Assembly: GCA_934725985.1 (NCBI GenBank)
Contig: CAKVCX010000001.1
Location: 434,001 to 498,000 of the forward strand
Source of the DNA: an uncultured Bacilli bacterium
GTDB taxonomy: Bacteria > Bacillota_I > Bacilli_A > RFN20 > CAG-826
Length of the DNA: 64,000 nt
Direction: 5' to 3'
The translations under genes were made by a program, and so were the position numbers. Shown here piece after piece: positions 8,103 through 16,884 of the stretch (positions are counted from its first letter, which is position 1; every line of letters begins with the position of its first letter). The notes beneath the pieces were generated by a model. That model was given only the letters and a program-made list of their open reading frames with translations. It was not told the origin of the DNA and made no database searches.

Positions 8103-9860
8103 TTAGATGTGATAAGAAAGCAAATTACTTAAAAGGAAGAAATGTCCATTTGAAACTGTCCCAAGATTGAATTTCAAAGGTTCAGTCCCGTTTAGTTGTC
8201 CAGAAGTAAGTTTGAATCTAAAGTCGGTATTTTCGTTTTCGTTATGGATTGTGACTCCAAATACAGGCTCAATAGAAATCGACCAGTTGAGGAAGGATTT
8301 CCTTATCTCGTCTTTAGTAGCCAATGTTGCATCGGTCTGACCAGCAGAATTTTTTGGCAATGTTCCGTTTAGTCCCAAATCAGTCGGTTCCCCTTCACCG
8401 ACATAGTAGAGATGATCGGTATTCCAGGCCCCAAGAGTAAACTTAACGCCCTTATTGGAAGCAAATAACGATGAGAAATCTATTGGATCAATAGAAAGAG
8501 TAGATGTTCCGGAAGCATTCATGCCATAGATGCCGATTGCTTCTTGCTCGTATGACATGGAATCATACCATTGCCCGTATGGGGCAAGACCAGAAGAAGC
8601 GCTTTCCTTCTTTGTTTGAATATCGGCTTCGCTTGCCGAGAATCCTTCCTTCTTGGATGCATTGATTAATGTGCTTTCCCCAGATACAGCATATGGCCTT
8701 CCAAGCCAATATGGACGTTGTCCGCCTTGAATGGTAGAGAAAATTAAGCCTTCGCTTCCGTTGGCTTGGGCATCGGAAAGAGCTACGTTGCCAACACGAA
8801 GCCTGGACTCGTACTCTTTAAGCGGGTTATCTATTGTAACATCCTCAAATCCCATGTAAACATTGCCATCCGCGCCAAGCATGAAGGTAAGAAGTGTCCT
8901 GGTGATTAGTTCTACGCTGCTTTCATTGCCGTTCCAGTTTATCTTAGTCCTGCCATCGCCATTGCCGTTTCCGACATTAACAAAAAGATTATTAAATGTT
9001 TGATATCCGCCAACCTGCATTTTAATCTTGGAATGCGTCTTAAGGAGCTCTTTGAAGTTAATTGCAGGAACTTGCATGGTCCCGTATTTACCCATCGCAT
9101 TGAAGAAAACGCCTTCTTCATCGCTCTTGCCAAAGTCAGCAATTAACTTAGCTTTCTTTTCCGCGTTGACTTTGCCACTTTCCCAGCACAATGTGGAACC
9201 GGCAGCATCAATGGTTTGAACAAATCCGTTGCTAGTTTGCGATGCATCAGAAACGCCGCCAACAAAATCCGCCTTATTCCAATCGTTTACATAAACAGTC
9301 TTGCTCTCGCCATATTTCCATTTTGCAACAAGCTTGATGTCGCTTTCAATTTCTGAAGCAAAGTCAAACTTCTTGCCATCGCAATACCATCCATCAAAGG
9401 TATAGGAATCATAATATTCATCGGCTGCACGAGTTGGGGCAGTTGGTTCAACTGCTTTCTTCCCATATTCAACAGTTTGAGAATCAATGGTTGTTCCACC
9501 ATTAGAATCAAAAGAAACAGTAGGAACTAATTTTGCTACATATCTATCATCTTCTTCTGTTAAAGAAGCAAAATAAGTAGTTTTGCTAAAATCTTCGCCT
9601 TCCTCTATTTTGCCTTTTTCTGGTTTTGTCAAAGAATGTTCACCTAGGCTTGAACAATTCGCCCAGAATTCTTTTGATCCGTGTGTGGTATAGGTTGGTT
9701 TAACTTCTGCGTAATGCTTCCATAACATGTTTTCCGGTTCAGCGGCGTATGCCCCAAAACCATCCTTAAAAGCATTTTGACTAGCGATGGCCCCGATAGT
9801 TCCTAAAGCTAAGACCCCCCCTGCTAATCCTAAGATGAATCTCTTCTTGCGAGTATCCAT
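8103..9860 (-). CDS. Secreted surface protein, InlB-type repeat plus shared C-terminal domain pair
   Basis: 585 residues, ATG preceded by AAAGGAG. Residues 1-40 are an N-terminal signal peptide (TRKKR, hydrophobic core, AYA/AEP cleavage); no lipobox and no LPXTG. Residues about 45-120 hold a THGSKEFWANCSSLGEHS segment resembling small Cys/Trp repeats of surface proteins. Residues about 125-190 are a Listeria-Bacteroides (InlB/Flg_new) repeat: FDSNGGT...YTFDGWYCDG...LVAKW. The remaining 390 residues are two divergent copies of one unknown domain (pattern I-x-F-x-x-L ... G-x-(W/Y) ... GLIF), identical in sequence to the C-terminus of the 12274 protein. Probably a cell-surface glycan-binding protein, by context only. 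A cre-like site lies 127 bp upstream. Confidence 0.8.
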   Translation of the reverse strand: MDTRKKRFILGLAGGVLALGTIGAIASQNAFKDGFGAYAAEPENMLWKHYAEVKPTYTTHGSKEFWANCSSLGEHSLTKPEKGKIEEGEDFSKTTYFASLTEEDDRYVAKLVPTVSFDSNGGTTIDSQTVEYGKKAVEPTAPTRAADEYYDSYTFDGWYCDGKKFDFASEIESDIKLVAKWKYGESKTVYVNDWNKADFVGGVSDASQTSNGFVQTIDAAGSTLCWESGKVNAEKKAKLIADFGKSDEEGVFFNAMGKYGTMQVPAINFKELLKTHSKIKMQVGGYQTFNNLFVNVGNGNGDGRTKINWNGNESSVELITRTLLTFMLGADGNVYMGFEDVTIDNPLKEYESRLRVGNVALSDAQANGSEGLIFSTIQGGQRPYWLGRPYAVSGESTLINASKKEGFSASEADIQTKKESASSGLAPYGQWYDSMSYEQEAIGIYGMNASGTSTLSIDPIDFSSLFASNKGVKFTLGAWNTDHLYYVGEGEPTDLGLNGTLPKNSAGQTDATLATKDEIRKSFLNWSISIEPVFGVTIHNENENTDFRFKLTSGQLNGTEPLKFNLGTVSNGHFFLLSNLLSYHI

Positions 9861-9986
9861 ATTTTTCTCCTTTTTTTAAAAATTAATTCGAAATCAATAT
9901 AGAAGGGCAAACACTTCGATAAGAGTTGTCGTCCTTATTTATCAAAAACGAATCAATTAAGTACAATTTCATTGTAAAACATAAAA

Positions 9987-10000
9987 GGTAAGCGCTTCCA
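9987..10000 (+). promoter_or_regulatory. cre-like CcpA operator
   Basis: GGTAAGCGCTTCCA matches the cre consensus TGWAARCGYTWNCW at 13 of 14 positions. It lies in the divergent region between the surface-protein gene (start 9860) and araC (start 10241), so it could control either gene. Confidence 0.55.
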
Positions 10001-10071
10001 TTAATTAAAATAGAAAGTAAAAAATTAAGACACATATAGGTCTAGTTGAGACTAAATTGGGGAAAAATATC

Positions 10072-10149
10072 ATGTTTAGAGATAAAATTCCCTCTTTTTT
10101 ACAAATAACATTAATATTTGTTTTTCTAATAACAAGAAAAGAAAGTTAA
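10072..10149 (+). CDS. Possible small hydrophobic peptide upstream of araC
   Basis: A 25-codon frame starting ATG with GGGGA 9 nt upstream. The peptide has a short charged start (MFRDK), a hydrophobic stretch (FLQITLIFVFLI) and a basic end (TRKES), the look of a one-pass membrane micropeptide. It ends 91 bp before araC in the same direction. Such short frames arise by chance in AT-rich DNA, so this is only a candidate; no homologue is known to me. Confidence 0.25.
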   Translation: MFRDKIPSFLQITLIFVFLITRKES

Positions 10150-10240
10150 GATAAAATTATGGTAACTAAAAAAGGCTTTGGCCATAGCTAATTTGCCAAT
10201 AAGCAAACATCTAACTAAAATAAAGCAATAGGAAAAACAT

Positions 10241-11122
10241 ATGAGACTATTCTCTGCAAAAGATTACAAACAAAAAGAGCCAAACTTACACGTTTTCTTT
10301 TATTCCAAAAACGGATTAGAGCCCTTGCATACCCATGATTTCATCGAAATAATGTATATAAATTCCGGTAAGTTTGAACAAATGGTCAACGGGAAAAAGT
10401 TTACAACCAAAAAAGGTGATTTGTTGTTTTTAAATTACAACAGTACCCATTCATTTAAATCCGTGCTCCCTTCTACTTATTACAACGTTTGTTTTTATCC
10501 AGAAGTCATTGAAAAAATCATTACTCCAGAAAACGCCTTTGCCCTTCTTTCCTTATCTGCTTTTAGTGATATCTCTAAAGATACAAATGAAGGAATAGTT
10601 TCTTTTAATCCAGTAGAGCAAAAGCAAGTTCAATACATTCTAGAAAAAATGGTTGAAGAGCAAACCAAACGTTTGCCTAGATTTGACATAGTTAATGAAT
10701 CATATATGAACATTCTTATAACCATGATTCTAAGGAAGATGTCTCTTCCAGAAGAACCAGAAAAGAATGCTTGGAATGAATTGGCAGATTATATAGCAAA
10801 CAATCTCGATAGCGATTTATCCTTAGAAGCCTTAGCTAAGAAATGCTTCTATAACCCATCTTATTTTTCTAGATTATTTAAAAACAAATTCCATGTTTCT
10901 TTAGTAGAATATGTCTCTAATAAAAGAATAGAAAAGGCATTGGAACTATTGTCGGAGACAGAATTATCGATAAAGGCCATTTCTGCAAGTTGTGGTTTCT
11001 CAAATAAAAGCGTTTTCTATCGTACTTTCTCTAAAATAACAGGAAAAACTCCTACCGAATATAGGTCTAAATCAAATGCAAGGTTAGAACTAAACAATAA
11101 GGATGAACAAAAACGTGAATAA
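10241..11122 (+). CDS. AraC-family transcriptional regulator
   Basis: 293 residues. N-terminal cupin-like sensor (about residues 15-100, with HTHDFIEIMYI and a KKGDLLFLN strand) and a C-terminal pair of helix-turn-helix motifs (about 185-285: LSLEALAKKCFYNPSYFSRLFK, then ISASCGFSNKSVFYRTFSKITGKTPTEYR). This architecture is typical of activators of sugar-utilisation genes. It is transcribed towards, and overlaps by about 20 bp, the CE15-like esterase gene, making a two-gene unit, and it faces the long surface-protein operon. The likely targets are that operon and the divergent surface-protein gene; the ligand is probably a product of the glycan. Both points are inference. It runs head-on to the replication fork. 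Confidence 0.88.
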   Translation: MRLFSAKDYKQKEPNLHVFFYSKNGLEPLHTHDFIEIMYINSGKFEQMVNGKKFTTKKGDLLFLNYNSTHSFKSVLPSTYYNVCFYPEVIEKIITPENAFALLSLSAFSDISKDTNEGIVSFNPVEQKQVQYILEKMVEEQTKRLPRFDIVNESYMNILITMILRKMSLPEEPEKNAWNELADYIANNLDSDLSLEALAKKCFYNPSYFSRLFKNKFHVSLVEYVSNKRIEKALELLSETELSIKAISASCGFSNKSVFYRTFSKITGKTPTEYRSKSNARLELNNKDEQKRE

Positions 11123-12176
11123 TTCATATTTAGATAAAGATTATAAGGAAAAACTTAAACAATATTTTCTAGATGAAGAGTATGGCAACTTGCCTTCTTT
11201 TGACGATGTAAAAGTTAGTTACGAACTATGCGACGAATTTGAAAAGGTTCTAGATGGCAAAGCCCATAGAAAAGACATACGAGTCTATTTAGAAAGAAAT
11301 AATAAAACCACTTCTTTTGGCTTTGAATTATTCATTCCTAAAAAAGCAAAAGGCATCTTTGCTTTTATTTGCAATAGACCTGTAGGAAAAATTAGCAGGA
11401 TTGAAGCCGATCCGAATAGAGATATCAAAAGTGATTTTTATCCAATCGAAGATATAATAAATAGAAACTATGCCTGTGTTTGCTTTCGCACCTCCGAAGT
11501 AGCCGAAGATAAAAATGGATTTAGATTTGGAATGAATTCAATCTTTCCCGATATAGATCATAAAGATCCTCATTCTTATGGAACATTATTGCTTTGGGCG
11601 AAAGGATTTAGTTTAGTCATTGATTATTTAAAAAAAGATCCATTAACCAAAGATTTGCCCATTGCTACGGTCGGACATTCCCGTGGAGGTAAAACAAGCA
11701 TCCTTTGTGGCGTTTTAGATAATCGAGTAGATCTAGTTATTTCTAGCTCTGCCGGCTGTGCTGGCGATGCCGAAGAAAGCAATTACCATAACGGGGCCGA
11801 AACCATCAAAGTAATAACAAATGCTTTTCCTTATTGGTTTTGCCCTGCCTTCAAGCAATATGCAAAAAGAAAAAGGGAACATGACCAAGCCGAATTCCTT
11901 GCTTTAATTGCGCCACGTTTGCTATATACAAGTTCTAAAAGCGAAGACCTATGGGCTGACCCTTTAGGACAATACGAAACATTAATAAAAGTATCAAAAG
12001 CCTATGAAGAATATGGCAAAAAAGGAGTCATTTACAATACTCCATTCGATTTAGAAACCGAGCAAGTAAGTAATGAAGGAAATATAGGCCATCACCATTT
12101 AAAAGGAATCCACGATTTGACAAAAAGAGACTGGAACCTCTATATGGACTTTTGGGATAAACACCTAAGTAAATAA
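11103..12176 (+). CDS. CE15-like alpha/beta-hydrolase esterase
   Basis: 357 residues from ATG 11103; a GTG at 11115 is better spaced from the AAGGA at 11099 and may be the true start. The fold shows the nucleophile motif GHSRGGK (Ser at about residue 195), then SSAGCAGDAEESNYHNGAE, FPYWFCPAFKQY, a DLWADP acid-region segment and a late GHHHLKG that would supply the catalytic His. This set is characteristic of the CE15 glucuronoyl-esterase group and close relatives. No signal peptide is visible, so the protein would act inside the cell on imported oligosaccharides. The gene overlaps araC and ends at a shared terminator. Its last 335 bp are duplicated at 7671-8005. Exact ester substrate is not determinable. 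Confidence 0.72.
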   Translation: MNKNVNNSYLDKDYKEKLKQYFLDEEYGNLPSFDDVKVSYELCDEFEKVLDGKAHRKDIRVYLERNNKTTSFGFELFIPKKAKGIFAFICNRPVGKISRIEADPNRDIKSDFYPIEDIINRNYACVCFRTSEVAEDKNGFRFGMNSIFPDIDHKDPHSYGTLLLWAKGFSLVIDYLKKDPLTKDLPIATVGHSRGGKTSILCGVLDNRVDLVISSSAGCAGDAEESNYHNGAETIKVITNAFPYWFCPAFKQYAKRKREHDQAEFLALIAPRLLYTSSKSEDLWADPLGQYETLIKVSKAYEEYGKKGVIYNTPFDLETEQVSNEGNIGHHHLKGIHDLTKRDWNLYMDFWDKHLSK

Positions 12177-13609
12177 ATTCATTTAGATAACATTACTCAT
12201 AAACTTTTGTATAATTTAAAAGGACGTACACGTTAATCATGTACGTCCATTTTTATTGTTTGTCTTTTAACAATTAGATGTGATAAGAAAGCAAATTACT
12301 TAAAAGGAAGAAATGTCCATTTGAAACTGTCCCAAGATTGAATTTCAAAGGTTCAGTCCCGTTTAGTTGTCCAGAAGTAAGTTTGAATCTAAAGTCGGTA
12401 TTTTCGTTTTCGTTATGGATTGTGACTCCAAATACAGGCTCAATAGAAATCGACCAGTTGAGGAAGGATTTCCTTATCTCGTCTTTAGTAGCCAATGTTG
12501 CATCGGTCTGACCAGCAGAATTTTTTGGCAATGTTCCGTTTAGTCCCAAATCAGTCGGTTCCCCTTCACCGACATAGTAGAGATGATCGGTATTCCAGGC
12601 CCCAAGAGTAAACTTAACGCCCTTATTGGAAGCAAATAACGATGAGAAATCTATTGGATCAATAGAAAGAGTAGATGTTCCGGAAGCATTCATGCCATAG
12701 ATGCCGATTGCTTCTTGCTCGTATGACATGGAATCATACCATTGCCCGTATGGGGCAAGACCAGAAGAAGCGCTTTCCTTCTTTGTTTGAATATCGGCTT
12801 CGCTTGCCGAGAATCCTTCCTTCTTGGATGCATTGATTAATGTGCTTTCCCCAGATACAGCATATGGCCTTCCAAGCCAATATGGACGTTGTCCGCCTTG
12901 AATGGTAGAGAAAATTAAGCCTTCGCTTCCGTTGGCTTGGGCATCGGAAAGAGCTACGTTGCCAACACGAAGCCTGGACTCGTACTCTTTAAGCGGGTTA
13001 TCTATTGTAACATCCTCAAATCCCATGTAAACATTGCCATCCGCGCCAAGCATGAAGGTAAGAAGTGTCCTGGTGATTAGTTCTACGCTGCTTTCATTGC
13101 CGTTCCAGTTTATCTTAGTCCTGCCATCGCCATTGCCGTTTCCGACATTAACAAAAAGATTATTAAATGTTTGATATCCGCCAACCTGCATTTTAATCTT
13201 GGAATGCGTCTTAAGGAGCTCTTTGAAGTTAATTGCAGGAACTTGCATGGTCCCGTATTTACCCATCGCATTGAAGAAAACGCCTTCTTCATCGCTCTTG
13301 CCAAAGTCAGCAATTAACTTAGCTTTCTTTTCCGCGTTGACTTTGCCACTTTCCCAGCACAATGTGGAACCGGCAGCATCAATGGTTTGAACAAATCCGT
13401 TGCTAGTTTGCGATGCATCAGAAACGCCGCCAACAAAATCCGCCTTATTCCAATCGTTTACATAAACAGTCTTGCTCTCGCCATATTTCCATTTTGCAAC
13501 AAGCTTGATGTCGCTTTCAATTTCTGAAGCAAAGTCAAACTTCTTGCCATCGCAATACCATCCATCAAAGGTATAGGAATCATAATATTCATCGGCTGCA
13601 CGAGTTGGG
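11842..13609. repeat. Long direct repeat, copy 2
   Basis: Matches 7671-9438. Here both genes it covers are intact: the end of the CE15-like gene and the C-terminal half of the 909-residue surface lipoprotein. The right edge falls inside the InlB-type repeat, exactly where the two proteins start to differ (...PTRAADEYYDSYTF is shared; residues before it are not). Confidence 0.9.
12222..12248. terminator. Bidirectional terminator (repeat copy 2)
   Basis: Same 9-bp perfect stem (GGACGTACA / TGTACGTCC) and flanking T-runs as at 8051. It separates the convergent esterase gene and the end of the long minus-strand operon. Confidence 0.85.
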
Positions 13610-15003
13610 TCTGCTGGTTTAGTTATTTCTTGGGCATATTCTATAACTTGAGTTGGAACGGCAGTTCCTCCGTTAGAATCAAAGGCAATAGAATATTTGT
13701 CAGCAGCAACTTCAATAGAAACTACTGCATCACTAGTTTGTTCTTTAACACTATAGTAGCCATCTCCATCAGCGGTTAGAATGGTTTCTCCTAATTTAAC
13801 TGAAGTAACTCCATAATGTTTATCAGCGACAACTTTGAATTTAACTTCTTTAGAATAGCCAACTTTATTTAAATCAATGTTTGGATTTTCTAATTCAATC
13901 GTGTAATGCTCGCCGCTAGGTAATGAAAGTTTATAACTATCTTCTTCGGTTGCAATTGTTACGGTTGTTAAATAAACAATATTTGAAATAGTATAAACTC
14001 CATCGGAATCTGGGGTTAAACTTTGATCGCCAATGTGAACGGAAAGAACATGGAAATGATCCTTGATAGTTAATTTAAATTTGAAGTCAGAACCATATTC
14101 GACTTTGTTTTGGTCATAACCAGAAACTGGATTAACCGTGAACCCTTCGCCTTCAAATCTAACGGAATTGGTATCAATTTTTGCAGTTAATGCAACTACC
14201 ATGTTAGAGGTGACGTTTGTAATTGTATAAACTCCATCGACGGCCGTTAAGGTTGTGTCACTTACCTTAACTTCTTCAATATGGTAATGTTCATCGGTTG
14301 CAACAGTAAATTTAAAGTCAGAACCATATTCGACTTTAGAAGCATCTAATCCAGCTAAAGCAGATATTGAAGCGTATTCTCCTGTTGCGGTGATTGCAAA
14401 AGTTTCAACGCTAGTAGAAACATTAACAACTACATTGGAAACAATGTTTTCAATCGTATAGACCCCGTTAGCATCTGTTAAAGCGATATTGCTAGCTTTA
14501 ACAGAGGCCAACTTATAATGGTCATCAAGTTTGATGGTAAATTTAAAATCCCCACCGTAATCAATATTGTCCAATGAATAACCATCAAGTGGTTCGGCCG
14601 TAAAATGGGCTCCTGAGAACGTTACCTTAAATGTCTTTTTAACCACTGAAACAGTTATAGAAAGATTGCTTGAGACATTGGCAATTGTATAAATTCCGTC
14701 ATCGTCTGGAATTAAATCGCCATCTTGATTAGCAAGTTTAACGCTAGAAATTTCATAGCCTTCTTCGGCTTTAATCGTAAACTTAAAATCTTTATTTTCT
14801 TCAACTCTAGCCGCATCATATCCAGAAACAGCTGAAATTGTATAATGCTCGCCGCTAGGCAAAGTTATTGCATAATAGGTTTTGCTAACTTCGCTAGTAG
14901 ATCCATCATCACGATTGGAACTAGATGGCTTGTCGGAACAAGACGTGATGGCAAATAATGAACTTGCCGCTAAAACGAGTAATAATTTACTTTTTCTTTT
15001 CAT
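12274..15003 (-). CDS. Large surface lipoprotein with five tandem repeats and shared C-terminal domain pair
   Basis: 909 residues. Lipoprotein signal peptide (LFAITSC, Cys about 22). Residues about 43-430 are five tandem repeats of roughly 70-78 residues, each with the pattern G(Y/L)-D-x-x-K-V-x-Y-x-x-D-F-K-F-x-(I/V) ... DGVYTI-x-N-(I/V)-x-S, a beta-rich stalk-like array. Residues about 435-500 are an InlB/Flg_new repeat, and about 500-909 are the two-copy domain identical to that of the 8103 protein. RBS GAGGG. It is the last gene of the operon that begins at 30346, 78 bp after the GH127-like gene. A role as an extended cell-surface binding protein is inferred from architecture and neighbours. 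Confidence 0.82.
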   Translation of the reverse strand: MKRKSKLLLVLAASSLFAITSCSDKPSSSNRDDGSTSEVSKTYYAITLPSGEHYTISAVSGYDAARVEENKDFKFTIKAEEGYEISSVKLANQDGDLIPDDDGIYTIANVSSNLSITVSVVKKTFKVTFSGAHFTAEPLDGYSLDNIDYGGDFKFTIKLDDHYKLASVKASNIALTDANGVYTIENIVSNVVVNVSTSVETFAITATGEYASISALAGLDASKVEYGSDFKFTVATDEHYHIEEVKVSDTTLTAVDGVYTITNVTSNMVVALTAKIDTNSVRFEGEGFTVNPVSGYDQNKVEYGSDFKFKLTIKDHFHVLSVHIGDQSLTPDSDGVYTISNIVYLTTVTIATEEDSYKLSLPSGEHYTIELENPNIDLNKVGYSKEVKFKVVADKHYGVTSVKLGETILTADGDGYYSVKEQTSDAVVSIEVAADKYSIAFDSNGGTAVPTQVIEYAQEITKPADPTRAADEYYDSYTFDGWYCDGKKFDFASEIESDIKLVAKWKYGESKTVYVNDWNKADFVGGVSDASQTSNGFVQTIDAAGSTLCWESGKVNAEKKAKLIADFGKSDEEGVFFNAMGKYGTMQVPAINFKELLKTHSKIKMQVGGYQTFNNLFVNVGNGNGDGRTKINWNGNESSVELITRTLLTFMLGADGNVYMGFEDVTIDNPLKEYESRLRVGNVALSDAQANGSEGLIFSTIQGGQRPYWLGRPYAVSGESTLINASKKEGFSASEADIQTKKESASSGLAPYGQWYDSMSYEQEAIGIYGMNASGTSTLSIDPIDFSSLFASNKGVKFTLGAWNTDHLYYVGEGEPTDLGLNGTLPKNSAGQTDATLATKDEIRKSFLNWSISIEPVFGVTIHNENENTDFRFKLTSGQLNGTEPLKFNLGTVSNGHFFLLSNLLSYHI

Positions 15004-15081
15004 TTTTTCCCTCTTTTACAAAGTAGTTTTCCCCTAAACAAATTTATTCTTTTCTTTTTCCCTCCTTTACTTAGTTTATAT

Positions 15082-16881
15082 TTATTTTTTAATATCAATC
15101 CAAACTGATAATTTGGAATTTAAATCATCCATATTTTTTGCAGATGAAGCAAAGTCGCAAAACTTATAGTCGTTGTCTAAAACTACAGTTTCGTTGTTCT
15201 TAAAAGAATCATTTTTGATAACTTTAAATTTGTAATTATCTTTTCTTGCAATTGGAAGAGAAACATCTCCCAGCCTTTCATCTCTAGATAAAACTATCGG
15301 GCCACGGGTAAAAGCAATTTTATCATTTAGATAATGGGCTTCTACAGGCAAGGCAAAATCTAAGCAAAGCAAATCTTCGCCCCAAGTTCTATCAATGACG
15401 AAATATCCCTTTTCTTTTTTTCCATCTATTTTGCTTCCATTAAGAGTAACTACAGGAATGCCCCAAGTCGGTACTCTTAAAGATAAAGAAAAGAATGTAT
15501 CGTCGCCTTTTACTTTAATCTTTATTTTTCCATTTCTAAATAAATTGGCTTTTAAAGAAAAACTTACCTTTTTATCATCTATAGTCAAATTGGCCTTAAA
15601 GTCGCTATAGAAGTTAATAACAAAACCGTTTTCTTTCTTTAATAAGGCAAAATCTCTAACTAGTCCTAATCCATATCCCCCATTAGCGGCACAGCAACCA
15701 TAGCTTCTGCCGTCTTGAAGAACCATAAAGCCACCAACAAGCTTTGCCCTTCTACCATTTACTAAAGGAGTATAAGAATCAAAGAAAAATTGTTCATGGG
15801 CAGGAGTAGTATATCCACCTTCTTCTTTCCACACTCTTCCTTCGGCTAAATTCATTTTTTGATCTTCGTCGTTAGTAGCCCCAAACAAAGCGTTATAAGA
15901 CATTGTTTCTATTAAAGAGGCATAAAAGGAATCTCCGGTTGCCTTTAATAAATCATCACACAAGCCCATAAAAGAAACCGTAACGCAAGTTTCTAATCCT
16001 TGTTTAGAAGGAATGCTAGTTTGAGTCAAGGAACTATGATTAAAGAATTCAGATTCAGTCCCCAATCCTCCAATTATAGTAAAGTCGCTTTCATAAACCT
16101 TATGGACAAAATTAACCGCCGCTTGAACGTAATAATCATCGTTAATTATAAGCCCATATCTAAGCAACCATTGAAAGCATTCAATCATTTCATATGCTTT
16201 TGTCGATTCCCATTGATACGGATAAGAATCTTTTTTAAAGGTACTCTTAATAATATTTTGTTTTGCACATAATCCGGTTGAAACAATATATTTTGCAAAA
16301 GAAAGATATTTTTTTATTCCGGTTAAAGAATATAAAAGAACATAAACGCCAAGCAAAGAAGCACTATTTAAAGAACCATAAACATTAGAAGTTTCTAATA
16401 TTCCCTTTTTGTTTTTTCCTCTACCAACGCAAGCCATTATAGAATTGGCTTGTTTTTTTATAGAATTTAAAACTTTTCTTTTCTTGCTTTTGCTTTTAGC
16501 TATCTCTAGATAAGAAAGCAAACCAAGCATGGCATATTTTCTGCTCCAAATATCCCAGCCAGTAAGGCGATACTCTTCCGTGTAGGAAGAAAGAGTACCA
16601 TCTTCTTCAACATAACTAATTATTTCGAAAACGGATTCTTCGATTATTTTGTATAGGCGTTCATCTTTATTTGCTTTATAGCATTCGACCGCGCCTCTTA
16701 CAAATTTGCCCCAGAATTCGCCTCTCCAAGAACCTTTGAAATCAGAATGTAATTTGAATTGAGAAGCAAATAAATGATATTTCTCTTTATCAAGGTATTC
16801 TTTTTCGACAATCATCTTGATTAAAGAACCAGGATAACCTCCAAGAGTCAATTTGCCACTTTCAATAGATGAGAAATACAT
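15082..16881 (-). CDS. GH127/DUF1680-like glycoside hydrolase
   Basis: 599 residues. The region from FKGSWRGEFWGKF through GGLGTESEFF, GLETCV and YGCCAANGG follows the GH127 (DUF1680) helical-barrel enzymes, in which a Glu-x-Cys and a Cys-Cys pair bind zinc and one Cys acts as nucleophile; all of these are present (ETC and GCC). A C-terminal beta-sandwich (about 430-599) is usual. Characterised members are beta-L-arabinofuranosidases, but the family is wide, so arabinose specificity should not be assumed. No signal peptide is seen, so action is probably cytoplasmic. The gene starts 3 bp after the stop of the preceding lipoprotein gene, with only a weak ribosome binding site, suggesting translational coupling. 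Confidence 0.75.
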   Translation of the reverse strand: MYFSSIESGKLTLGGYPGSLIKMIVEKEYLDKEKYHLFASQFKLHSDFKGSWRGEFWGKFVRGAVECYKANKDERLYKIIEESVFEIISYVEEDGTLSSYTEEYRLTGWDIWSRKYAMLGLLSYLEIAKSKSKKRKVLNSIKKQANSIMACVGRGKNKKGILETSNVYGSLNSASLLGVYVLLYSLTGIKKYLSFAKYIVSTGLCAKQNIIKSTFKKDSYPYQWESTKAYEMIECFQWLLRYGLIINDDYYVQAAVNFVHKVYESDFTIIGGLGTESEFFNHSSLTQTSIPSKQGLETCVTVSFMGLCDDLLKATGDSFYASLIETMSYNALFGATNDEDQKMNLAEGRVWKEEGGYTTPAHEQFFFDSYTPLVNGRRAKLVGGFMVLQDGRSYGCCAANGGYGLGLVRDFALLKKENGFVINFYSDFKANLTIDDKKVSFSLKANLFRNGKIKIKVKGDDTFFSLSLRVPTWGIPVVTLNGSKIDGKKEKGYFVIDRTWGEDLLCLDFALPVEAHYLNDKIAFTRGPIVLSRDERLGDVSLPIARKDNYKFKVIKNDSFKNNETVVLDNDYKFCDFASSAKNMDDLNSKLSVWIDIKK

Positions 16882-16884
16882 AAA

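Larger units (their letters stand above)
7671..9438. repeat. Long direct repeat, copy 1
   Basis: 1,768 bp that appear identical to 11842-13609 at a constant offset of 4,171 bp. Flanking bases differ at both ends (g/t at the left, g/t at the right). It contains the 3' end of a CE15-like gene, the bidirectional terminator and the 3' two-thirds of a surface-protein gene. Confidence 0.9.

Noticed and set aside
8598..8615. GAAGCGCTTTCC as a cre site
   Set aside because: Lies inside coding sequence and matches the consensus less well than the two intergenic sites.
8939..9219. Small frames on both strands inside the surface-protein gene, repeated at 13110-13390
   Set aside because: Shadows of the coding frame; they recur only because the DNA repeat recurs.
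7671..13609. Direct repeat as an insertion sequence or composite transposon
   Set aside because: No transposase, terminal inverted repeats or target duplication seen; repeat edges lie inside ordinary genes.
12340..15003. Five protein repeats as evidence of phase variation
   Set aside because: Repeats are divergent at DNA level and there is no short tandem DNA tract that would slip.
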